A stretch of 64,000 bases of DNA, from contig NC_092571.1 of NCBI RefSeq assembly GCF_037975245.1, forward strand, positions 21,129,917-21,193,916, in the 5' to 3' direction. The stretch is from Apostichopus japonicus. Lineage: Eukaryota; Echinodermata; Holothuroidea; Aspidochirotida; Stichopodidae. A program made the position numbers and the translations under genes. The number at the start of each line of letters is the position of its first letter. Position 1 is the stretch's first letter. Under the pieces are notes generated by a model, which was given only the letters and a program-made list of their open reading frames with translations, was not told where the DNA came from and did no database searches. This document shows positions 19,600 through 31,102 of this stretch, one piece after another.

Positions 19600-22500
19600 A
19601 CGGGGAGCTGTAAGTATTAGTTAATCCACCTAATATCTCAGTCCATACAGTGGCGCGATGGCTTGGCGCACTGTGCGAGCTGATGATCGAGACTCTCTTT
19701 TGCATCCGTGGTTCGAACCCCGGGTGATGACGTCTTTTGCCGATCTTTTACAGCAAGTGCCTACACGGGGAGCTGTAAGTATTAGTTAATCCACCTAATA
19801 TCTCAGTCCATACAGTGGCGCGATGGCTTGGCGCACTGTGCGAGCTGATGATCGAGACTCTCTTTTGCATCCGTGGTTCGAACCCCGGGTGATGACGTCT
19901 TTTGCCGATCTTTTACAGCAAGTGCCTACACGGGGAGCTGTAAGTATTAGTTAATCCACCTAATATCTCAGTCCATACAGTGGCGCGATGGCTTGGCGCA
20001 CTGTGCGAGCTGATGATCGAGACTCTCTTTTGCATCCGTGGTTCGAACCCCGGGTGATGACGTCTTTTGCCGATCTTTTACAGCAAGTGCCTACACGGGG
20101 AGCTGTAAGTATTAGTTAATCCACCTAATATCTCAGTCCATACAGTGGCGCGATGGCTTGGCGCACTGTGCGAGCTGATGATCGAGACTCTCTTTTGCAT
20201 CCGTGGTTCGAACCCCGGGTGATGACGTCTTTTGCCGATCTTTTACAGCAAGTGCCTACACGGGGAGCTGTAAGTATTAGTTAATCCACCTAATATCTCA
20301 GTCCATACAGTGGCGCGATGGCTTGGCGCACTGTGCGAGCTGATGATCGAGACTCTCTTTTGCATCCGTGGTTCGAACCCCGGGTGATGACGTCTTTTGC
20401 CGATCTTTTACAGCAAGTGCCTACACGGGGAGCTGTAAGTATTAGTTAATCCACCTAATATCTCAGTCCATACAGTGGCGCGATGGCTTGGCGCACTGTG
20501 CGAGCTGATGATCGAGACTCTCTTTTGCATCCGTGGTTCGAACCCCGGGTGATGACGTCTTTTGCCGATCTTTTACAGCAAGTGCCTACACGGGGAGCTG
20601 TAAGTATTAGTTAATCCACCTAATATCTCAGTCCATACAGTGGCGCGATGGCTTGGCGCACTGTGCGAGCTGATGATCGAGACTCTCTTTTGCATCCGTG
20701 GTTCGAACCCCGGGTGATGACGTCTTTTACAGCAAGTGCCTACACGGGGAGCTGTAAGTATTAGTTAATCCACCTAATATCTCAGTCCATACAGTGGCGC
20801 GATGGCTTGGCGCACTGTGCGAGCTGATGATCGAGACTCTCTTTTGCATCCGTGGTTCGAACCCCGGGTGATGACGTCTTTTGCCGATCTTTTACAGCAA
20901 GTGCCTACACGGGGAGCTGTAAGTATTAGTTAATCCACCTAATATCTCAGTCCATACAGTGGCGCGATGGCTTGGCGCACTGTGCGAGCTGATGATCGAG
21001 ATTCTCTTTTGCATCCGTGGTTCGAACCCCGGGTGATGACGTCTTTTGCCGATCTTTTACAGCAAGTGCCTACACGGGGAGCTGTAAGTATTAGTTAATC
21101 CACCTAATATGTCAGTCCATACAGTGGCGCGGTGGCTTGGCGCACTGTGCGAGCTGATGATCGAGACTCTCTTTTGCATCCGTGGTTCGAACCCCGGGTG
21201 ATGACGTCTTTTGCCGATCTTTTACAGCAAGTGCCTACACGGTGAGCTGTAAGTATTAGTTAATCCACCTAATATCTCAGTCCATACAGTGGCGCGATGG
21301 CTTGGCGCACTGTGCGAGCTGATGATCGAGACTCTCTTTTGCATCCGTGGTTCGAACCCCGGGTGATGACGTCTTTTACAGCAAGTGCCTACACGGGGAG
21401 CTGTAAGTATTAGTTAATCCACCTAATATCTCAGTCCATACAGTGGCGCGATGGCTTGGCGCACTGTGCGAGCTGATGATCGAGACTCTCTTTTGCATCC
21501 GTGGTTCGAACCCCGGGTGATGACGTCTTTTGCCGATCTTTTACAGCAAGTGCCTACACGGGGAGCTGTAAGTATTAGTTAATCCACCTAATATCTCAGT
21601 CCATACAGTGGCGCGATGGCTTGGCGCACTGTGCGAGCTGATGATCGAGACTCTCTTTTGCATCCGTGGTTCGAACCCCGGGTGATGACGTCTTTTACAG
21701 CAAGTGCCTACACGGGGAGCTGTAAGTATTAGTTAATCCACCTAACATCTCAGTCCATACAGTGGCGCGATGGCTTGGCGCACTGTGCGAGCTGATGATC
21801 GAGACTCTCTTTTGCATCCGTGGTTCGAACCCCGGGTGATGACGTCTTTTGCCGATCTTTTACAGCAAGTGCCTACACGGGGAGCTGTAAGTATTAGTTA
21901 ATCCACCTAATATCTCAGTCCATACAGTGGCGCGATGGCTTGGCGCACTGTGCGAGCTGATGATCGAGACTCTCTTTTGCATCCGTGGTTCGAACCCCGG
22001 GTGATGACGTCTTTTACAGCAAGTGCTTACACGGGGAGCTGTAAGTATTAGTTAATCCACCTAATATCTCAGTCCATACAGTGGCGCGATGGCTTGGCGC
22101 ACTGTGCGAGCTGATGATCGAGACTCTCTTTTGCATCCGTGGTTCGAACCCCGGGTGATGACGTCTTTTGCCGATCTTTTACAGCAAGTGCCTACACGGG
22201 GAGCTGTAAGTATTAGTTAATCCACCTAATATCTCAGTCCATACAGTGGCGCGATGGCTTGGCGCACTGTGCGAGCTGATGATCGAGACTCTCTTTTGCA
22301 TCCGTGGTTCGAACCCCGGGTGATGACGTCTTTTGCCGATCTTTTACAGCAAGTGCCTACACGGGGAGCTGTAAGTATTAGTTAATCCACCTAATATCTC
22401 AGTCCATACAGTGGCGCGATGGCTTGGCGCACTGTGCGAGCTGATGATCGAGACTCTCTTTTGCATCCGTGGTTCGAACCCCGGGTGATGACGTCTTTTA

Positions 22501-24770
22501 CAGCAAGTGCCTACACGGGGAGCTGTAAGTATTAGTTAATCCACCTAATATCTCAGTCCATACAGTGGCGCGATGGCTTGGCGCACTGTGCGAGCTGATG
22601 ATCGAGACTCTCTTTTGCATCCGTGGTTCGAACCCCGGGTGATGACGTCTTTTGCCGATCTTTTACAGCAAGTGCCTACACGGGGAGCTGTAAGTATTAG
22701 TTAATCCACCTAATATCTCAGTCCATACAGTGGCGCGATGGCTTGGCGCACTGTGCGAGCTGATGATCGAGACTCTCTTTTGCATCCGTGGTTCGAACCC
22801 CGGGTGATGACGTCTTTTGCCGATCTTTTACAGCAAGTGCCTACACGGGGAGCTGTAAGTATTAGTTAATCCACCTAATATCTCAGTCCATACAGTGGCG
22901 CGATGGCTTGGCGCACTGTGCGAGCTGATGATCGAGACTCTCTTTTGCATCCGTGGTTCGAACCCCGGGTGATGACGTCTTTTGCCGATCTTTTACAGCA
23001 AGTGCCTACACGGGGAGCTGTAAGTATTAGTTAATCCACCTAATATCTCAGTCCATACAGTGGCGCGATGGCTTGGCGCACTGTGCGAGCTGATGATCGA
23101 GACTCTCTTTTGCATCCGTGGTTCGAACCCCGGGTGATGACGTCTTTTGCCGATCTTTTACAGCAAGTGCCTACACGGGGAGCTGTAAGTATTAGTTAAT
23201 CCACCTAATATCTCAGTCCATACAGTGGCGCGATGGCTTGGCGCACTGTGCGAGCTGATGATCGAGACTCTCTTTTGCATCCGTGGTTCGAACCCCGGGT
23301 GATGACGTCTTTTGCCGATCTTTTACAGCAAGTGCCTACACGGGGAGCTGTAAGTATTAGTTAATCCACCTAATATCTCAGTCCATACAGTGGCGCGATG
23401 GCTTGGCGCACTGTGCGAGCTGATGATCGAGACTCTCTTTTGCATCCGTGGTTCGAACCCCGGGTGATGACGTCTTTTGCCGATCTTTTACAGCAAGTGC
23501 CTACACGGGGAGCTGTAAGTATTAGTTAATCCACCTAATATCTCAGTCCATACAGTGGCGCGATGGCTTGGCGCACTGTGCGAGCTGATGATCGAGACTC
23601 TCTTTTGCATCCGTGGTTCGAACCCCGGGTGATGACGTCTTTTGCCGATCTTTTACAGCAAGTGCCTACACGGGGAGCTGTAAGTATTAGTTAATCCACC
23701 TAATATCTCAGTCCATACAGTGGCGCGATGGCTTGGCGCACTGTGCGAGCTGATGATCGAGACTCTCTTTTGCATCCGTGGTTCGAACCCCGGGTGATGA
23801 CGTCTTTTACAGCAAGTGCCTACACGGGGAGCTGTAAGTATTAGTTAATCCACCTAATATCTCAGTCCATACAGTGGCGCGATGGCTTGGCGCACTGTGC
23901 GAGCTGATGATCGAGACTCTCTTTTGCATCCGTGGTTCGAACCCCGGGTGATGACGTCTTTTGCCGATCTTTTACAGCAAGTGCCTACACGGGGAGCTGT
24001 AAGTATTAGTTAATCCACCTAATATCTCAGTCCATACAGTGGCGCGATGGCTTGGCGCACTGTGCGAGCTGATGATCGAGATTCTCTTTTGCATCCGTGG
24101 TTCGAACCCCGGGTGATGACGTCTTTTGCCGATCTTTTACAGCAAGTGCCTACACGGGGAGCTGTAAGTATTAGTTAATCCACCTAATATGTCAGTCCAT
24201 ACAGTGGCGCGGTGGCTTGGCGCACTGTGCGAGCTGATGATCGAGACTCTCTTTTGCATCCGTGGTTCGAACCCCGGGTGATGACGTCTTTTGCCGATCT
24301 TTTACAGCAAGTGCCTACACGGTGAGCTGTAAGTATTAGTTAATCCACCTAATATCTCAGTCCATACAGTGGCGCGATGGCTTGGCGCACTGTGCGAGCT
24401 GATGATCGAGACTCTCTTTTGCATCCGTGGTTCGAACCCCGGGTGATGACGTCTTTTACAGCAAGTGCCTACACGGGGAGCTGTAAGTATTAGTTAATCC
24501 ACCTAATATCTCAGTCCATACAGTGGCGCGATGGCTTGGCGCACTGTGCGAGCTGATGATCGAGACTCTCTTTTGCATCCGTGGTTCGAACCCCGGGTGA
24601 TGACGTCTTTTGCCGATCTTTTACAGCAAGTGCCTACACGGGGAGCTGTAAGTATTAGTTAATCCACCTAATATCTCAGTCCATACAGTGGCGCGATGGC
24701 TTGGCGCACTGTGCGAGCTGATGATCGAGATTCTCTTTTGCATCCGTGGTTCGAACCCCGGGTGATGACG
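19600..24770 (+). repeat. 3,080-bp duplicated block inside the array
   Basis: A run of rare variants, GAGATTCTC (at 21001 and 24081), AATATGTCAG, GCGGTGGC and CGGTGAGCTG, recurs in the same order exactly 3,080 bp apart. 3,080 bp fits 14 long plus five short monomers. Matching of monomer classes extends from about 19,700 to 21,690 in the first copy. Confidence 0.85.
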
Positions 24771-27700
24771 TCTTTTGCCGATCTTTTACAGCAAGTGCCT
24801 ACACGGGGAGCTGTAAGTATTAGTTAATTCACCTAATATCTCAGTCCATACAGTGGCGCGATGGCTTGGCGCACTGTGCGAGCTGATGATCGAGACTCTC
24901 TTTTGCATCCGTGGTTCGAACCCCGGGTGATGACGTCTTTTGCCGATCTTTTACAGCAAGTGCCTACACGGGGAGCTGTAAGTATTAGTTAATCCACCTA
25001 ATATCTCAGTCCATACAGTGGCGCGATGGCTTGGCGCACTGTGCGAGCTGATGATCGAGACTCTCTTTTGCATCCGTGGTTCGAACCCCGGGTGATGACG
25101 TCTTTTGCCGATCTTTTACAGCAAGTGCCTACACGGGGAGCTGTAAGTATTAGTTAATCCACCTAATATCTCAGTCCATACAGTGGCGCGATGGCTTGGC
25201 GCACTGTGCGAGCTGATGATCGAGACTATCTTTTGCATCCGTGGTTCGAACCCCGGGTGATGACGTCTTTTACAGCAAGTGCCTACACGGGGAGCTGTAA
25301 GTATTAGTTAATCCACCTAATATCTCAGTCCATACAGTGGCGCGATGGCTTGGCGCACTGTGCGAGCTGATGATCGAGACTCTCTTTTGCATCCGTGGTT
25401 CGAACCCCGGGTGATGACGTCTTTTGCCGATCTTTTACAGCAAGTGCCTACACGGGGAGCTGTAAGTATTAGTTAATCCACCTAATATGTCAGTCCATAC
25501 AGTGGCGCGATGGCTTGGCGCACTGTGCGAGCTGATGATCGAGACTCTCTTTTGCATCCGTGGTTCGAACCCCGGGTGATGACGTCTTTTGCCGATCTTT
25601 TACAGCAAGTGCCTACACGGGGAGCTGTAAGTATTAGTTAATCCACCTAATATCTCAGTCCATACAGTGGCGCGATGGCTTGGCGCACTGTGCGAGCTGA
25701 TGATCGAGACTCTCTTTTGCATCCGTGGTTCGAACCCCGGGTGATGACGTCTTTTACAGCAAGTGCCTACACGGGGAGCTGTAAGTATTAGTTAATCCAC
25801 CTAATATCTCAGTCCATACAGTGGCGCGATGGCTTGGCGCACTGTGCGAGCTGATGATCGAGACTCTCTTTTGCATCCGTGGTTCGAACCCCGGGTGATG
25901 ACGTCTTTTGCCGATCTTTTACAGCAAGTGCCTACACGGGGAGCTGTAAGTATTAGTTAATCCACCTAATATCTCAGTCCACACAGGGGCGCGATGGCTT
26001 GGCGCACTGTGCGAGCTGATGATCGAGATTCTCTTTTGCATCCGTGGTTCGAACCCCGGGTGATGACGTCTTTTGCCGATCTTTTACAGCAAGTGCCTAC
26101 ACGGGGAGCTGTAAGTATTAGTTAATTCACCTAATATCTCAGTCCATACAGTGGCGCGATGGCTTGGCGCACTGTGCGAGCTGATGATCGAGACTCTCTT
26201 TTGCATCCGTGGTTCGAACCCCGGGTGATGACGTCTTTTACAGCAAGTGCCTACACGGGGAGCTGTAAGTATTAGTTAATCCACCTAACATCTCAGTCCA
26301 TACAGTGGCGCGATGGCTTGGCGCACTGTGCGAGCTGATGATCGAGACTCTCTTTTGCATCCGTGGTTCGAACCCCGGGTGATGACGTCTTTTGCCGATC
26401 TTTTACAGCAAGTGCCTACACGGGGAGCTGTAAGTATTAGTTAATCCACCTAATATCTCAGTCCATACAGTGGCGCGATGGCTTGGCGCACTGTGCGAGC
26501 TGATGATCGAGACTCTCTTTTGCATCCGTGGTTCGAACCCCGGGTGATGACGTCTTTTACAGCAAGTGCCTACACGGGGAGCTGTAAGTATTAGTTAATC
26601 CACCTAATATCTCAGTCCATACAGTGGCGCGATGGCTTGGCGCACTGTGCGAGCTGATGATCGAGACTCTCTTTTGCATCCGTGGTTCGAACCCCGGGTG
26701 ATGACGTCTTTTACAGCAAGTGCCTACACGGGGAGCTGTAAGTATTAGTTAATCCACCTAACATCTCAGTCCATACAGTGGCGCGATGGCTTGGCGCACT
26801 GTGCGAGCTGATGATCGAGACTCTTTTGCATCCGTGGTTCGAACCCCGGGTGATGACGTCTTTTGCCGATCTTTTACAGCAAGTGCCTACACGGGGAGCT
26901 GTAAGTATTAGTTAATCCACCTAATATCTCAGTCCATACAGTGGCGCGATGGCTTGGCGCACTGTGCGAGCAGATGATCGAGACTCTCTTTTGCATCCGT
27001 GGTTCGAACCCCGGGTGATGACGTCTTTTGCCGATCTTTTACAGCAAGTGCCTACACGGGGAGCTGTAAGTATTAGTTAATCCACCTAATATCTCAGTCC
27101 ATACAGTAACGCGATGGCTTGGCGCACTGTGCGAGCTGATGATCGAGACTCTCTTTTGCATCCGTGGTTCGAACCCCGGGTGATGACGTCTTTTGCCGAT
27201 CTTTTACAGCAAGTGCCTACACGGGGAGCTGTAAGTATTAGTTAATCCACCTAATATCTCAGTCCATACAGTTGCGCGATGGCTTGGCGCACTGTGCGAG
27301 CTGATGATCGAGACTCTCTTTTGCATCCGTGGTTCGAACCCCGGGTGATGACGTCTTTTACAGCAAGTGCCTACACGGGGAGCTGTAAGTATTAGTTAAT
27401 TCACCTAATATCTCAGTCCATACAGTGGCGCGATGGCTTGGCGCACTGTGCGAGCTGATGATCGAGACTCTCTTTTGCATCCGTGGTTCGAACCCCGGGT
27501 GATGACGTCTTTTACAGCAAGTGCCTACACGGGGAGCTGTAAGTATTAGTTAATCCACCTAACATCTCAGTCCATACAGTGGCACGATGGCTTGGCGCAC
27601 TGTGCGAGCTGATGATCGAGACTCTCTTTTGCATCCGTGGTTCGAACCCCGGGTGATGACGTCTTTTACAGCAAGTGCCTACACGGGGAGCTGTAAGTAT

Positions 27701-30700
27701 TAGTTAATCCACCTAATATCTCAGTCCATACAGTGGCGCGATGGCTTGGCGCACTGTGCGAGCTGATGATCGAGACTCTCTTTTGCATCCGTGGTTCGAA
27801 CCCCGGGTGATGACGTCTTTTGCCGATCTTTTACAGCAAGTGCCTACACGGGGAGCTGTAAGTATTAGTTAATCCACCTAATATCTCAGTCCATACAGTG
27901 GCGCGATGGCTTGGCGCACTGTGCGAGCTGATGATCGAGACTCTCTTTTGCATCCGTGGTTCGAACCCCGGGTGATGACGTCTTTTACAGCAAGTGCCTA
28001 CACGGGGAGCTGTAAGTATTAGTTAATCCACCTAACATCTCAGTCCATACAGTGGCGCGATGGCTTGGCGCACTGTGCGAGCTGATGATCGAGACTCTCT
28101 TTTGCATCCGTGGTTCAAACCCCGGGTGATGACGTCTTTTGCCGATCTTTTACAGCAAGTGCCTACACGGGGAGCTGTAAGTATTAGTTAATCCACCTAA
28201 TATCTCAGTCCATACAGTGGCGCGATGGCTTGGCGCACTGTGCGAGCTGATGATCGAGACTCTCTTTTGCATCCGTGGTTCGAACCCCGGGTGATGACGT
28301 CTTTTACAGCAAGTACCTACACGGGGAGCTGTAAGTATTAGTTAATCCACCTAATATCTCAGTCCATACAGTGGCGCGATGGCTTGGCGCACTGTGCGAG
28401 CTGATGATCGAGACTCTCTTTTGCATCCGTGGTTCGAACCCCGGGTGATGACGTCTTTTGCCGATCTTTTACAGCAAGTGCCTACACGGGGAGCTGTAAG
28501 TATTAGTTAATCCACCTAATATCTCAGTCCATACAGTGGCGCGATGGCTTGGCGCACTGTGCGAGCTGATGATCGAGACTCTCTTTTGCATCCGTGGTTC
28601 GAACCCCGGGTGATGACGTCTTTTGCCGATCTTTTACAGCAAGTGCCTACACGGGGAGCTGTAAGTATTAGTTAATCCACCTAATATCTCAGTCCATACA
28701 GTGGCGCGATGGCTTGGCGCACTGTGCGAGCTGATGATCGAGACTCTCTTTTGCATCCGTGGTTCGAACCCCGGGTGATGACGTCTTTTGCCGATCTTTT
28801 ACAGCAAGTGCCTACACGGGGAGCTGTAAGTATTAGTTAATCCACCTAATATCTCAGTCCATACAGTGGCGCGATGGCTTGGCGCACTGTGCGAGCTGAT
28901 GATCGAGACTCTCTTTTGCATCCGTGGTTCGAACCCCGGGTGATGACGTCTTTTGCCGATCTTTTACAGCAAGTGCCTACACGGGGAGCTGTAAGTATTA
29001 GTTAATCCACCTAATATCTCAGTCCATACAGTGGCGCGATGGCTTGGCGCACTGTGCGAGCTGATGATCGAGACTCTCTTTTGCATCCGTGGTTCGAACC
29101 CCGGGTGATGACGTCTTTTGCCGATCTTTTACAGCAAGTGCCTACACGGGGAGCTGTAAGTATTAGTTAATCCACCTAATATCTCAGTCCATACAGTGGC
29201 GCGATGGCTTGGCGCACTGTGCGAGCTGATGATCGAGACTCTCTTTTGCATCCGTGGTTCGAACCCCGGGTGATGACGTCTTTTACAGCAAGTGCCTACA
29301 CGGGGAGCTGTAAGTATTAGTTAATCCACCTAATATCTCAGTCCATACAGTGGCGCGATGGCTTGGCGCACTGTGCGAGCTGATGATCGAGACTCTCTTT
29401 TGCATCCGTGGTTCGAACCCCGGGTGATGACGTCTTTTGCCGATCTTTTACAGCAAGTGCCTACACGGGGAGCTGTAAGTATTAGTTAATCCACCTAATA
29501 TCTCAGTCCATACAGTGGCGCGATGGCTTGGCGCACTGTGCGAGCTGATGATCGAGACTCTCTTTTGCATCCGTGGTTCGAACCCCAGGTGATGACGTCT
29601 TTTACAGCAAGTGCCTACACGGGGAGCTGTAAGTATTAGTTAATCCACCTAACATCTCAGTCCATACAGTGGCGCGATGGCTTGGCGCACTGTGCGAGCT
29701 GATGATCGAGACTCTCTTTTGCATCCGTGGTTCGAACCCCGGGTGATGACGTCTTTTGCCGATCTTTTACAGCAAGTGCCTACACGGGGAGCTGTAAGTA
29801 TTAGTTAATCCACCTAATATCTCAGTCCATACAGTGGCGCGATGGCTTGGCGCACTGTGCGAGCTGATGATCGAGACTCTCTTTTGCATCCGTGGTTCGA
29901 ACCCCGGGTGATGACGTCTTTTACAGCAAGTGCCTACACGGGGAGCTGTAAGTATTAGTTAATCCACCTAATATCTCAGTCCATACAGTGGCGCGATGGC
30001 TTGGCGCACTGTGCGAGCTGATGATCGAGACTCTCTTTTGCATCCGTGGTTCGAACCCCGGGTGATGACGTCTTTTGCCGATCTTTTACAGCAAGTGCCT
30101 ACACGGGGAGCTGTAAGTATTAGTTAATCCACCTAATATCTCAGTCCATACAGTGGCGCGATGGCTTGGCGCACTGTGCGAGCTGATGATCGAGACTCTC
30201 TTTTGCATCCGTGGTTCGAACCCCGGGTGATGACGTCTTTTGCCGATCTTTTACAGCAAGTGCCTACACGGGGAGCTGTAAGTATTAGTTAATCCACCTA
30301 ATATCTCAGTCCATACAGTGGCGCGATGGCTTGGCGCACTGTGCGAGCTGATGATCGAGACTCTCTTTTGCATCCGTGGTTCGAACCACGGGTGATGACG
30401 TCTTTTGCCGATCTTTTACAGCAAGTGCCTACACGGGGAGCTGTAAGTATTAGTTAATCCACCTAATATCTCAGTCCATACAGTGGCGCGATGGCTTGGC
30501 GCACTGTGCGAGCTGATGATCGAGACTCTCTTTTGCATCCGTGGTTCGAACCCCGGGTGATGACGTCTTTTGCCGATCTTTTACAGCAAGTGCCTACACG
30601 GGGAGCTGTAAGTATTAGTTAATCCACCTAATATCTCAGTCCATACAGTGGCGCGATGGCTTGGCGCACTGTGCGAGCTGATGATCGAGACTCTCTTTTG

Positions 30701-30978
30701 CATCCGTGGTTCGAACCCCGGGTGATGACGTCTTTTGCCGATCTTTTACAGCAAGTGCCTACACGGGGAGCTGTAAGTATTAGTTAATCCACCTAATATC
30801 TCAGTCCATACAGTGGCGCGATGGCTTGGCGCACTGTGCGAGCTGATGATCGAGACTCTCTTTTGCATCCGTGGTTCGAACCCCGGGTGATGACGTCTTT
30901 TGCCGATCTTTTACAGCAAGTGCCTACACGGGGAGCTGTAAGTATTAGTTAATCCACCTAATATCTCAGTCCATACAG

Positions 30979-30989
30979 TGGCGCGATGG
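30979..30989 (+). promoter_or_regulatory. A-box-like element (representative monomer)
   Basis: TGGCGCGATGG, at monomer positions 13-23, compares with the Pol III A-box consensus TRGCNNAGTGG and differs mainly by GA in place of AG. It is repeated in nearly every monomer of the array. Known rare changes include G to A giving GCACG at 15992 and 27584. Confidence 0.6.
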
Positions 30990-31037
30990 CTTGGCGCACT
31001 GTGCGAGCTGATGATCGAGACTCTCTTTTGCATCCGT

Positions 31038-31048
31038 GGTTCGAACCC
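31038..31048 (+). promoter_or_regulatory. B box, Pol III internal promoter (representative monomer)
   Basis: GGTTCGAACCC is a perfect match to the B-box consensus GGTTCGANNCC, which corresponds to a tRNA T-loop. It starts 59 bp after the A-box-like element, within the spacing used by tRNA genes. The flanking bases form only a partial T-stem (outer C-G pairs, mismatches in the middle), so the unit is tRNA-derived and not a functional tRNA. Confidence 0.75.
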
Positions 31049-31062
31049 CGGGTGATGACGTC

Positions 31063-31066
31063 TTTT
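31063..31066 (+). terminator. T4 run after the B box (representative monomer)
   Basis: TTTT lies 15 bp past the B box, where a Pol III gene terminator would sit. In long monomers a second T4 follows 11 bp later. A further T4 (31026-31029) lies between the A and B boxes and could end transcripts early. Confidence 0.45.
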
Positions 31067-31081
31067 GCCGATCTTTTACAG

Positions 31082-31102
31082 CAAGTGCCTACACGGGGAG
31101 CT
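31082..31102 (+). other. 21-nt segment between splice-like signals (representative monomer)
   Basis: A pyrimidine-rich acceptor-like sequence, GATCTTTTACAG, precedes 21 bases that end at a strong donor-like GTAAGT (31103-31108). The 21 bases have no stop in any frame, even when joined end to end. The arrangement occurs in essentially every monomer. That these signals are used is speculation. Confidence 0.35.
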
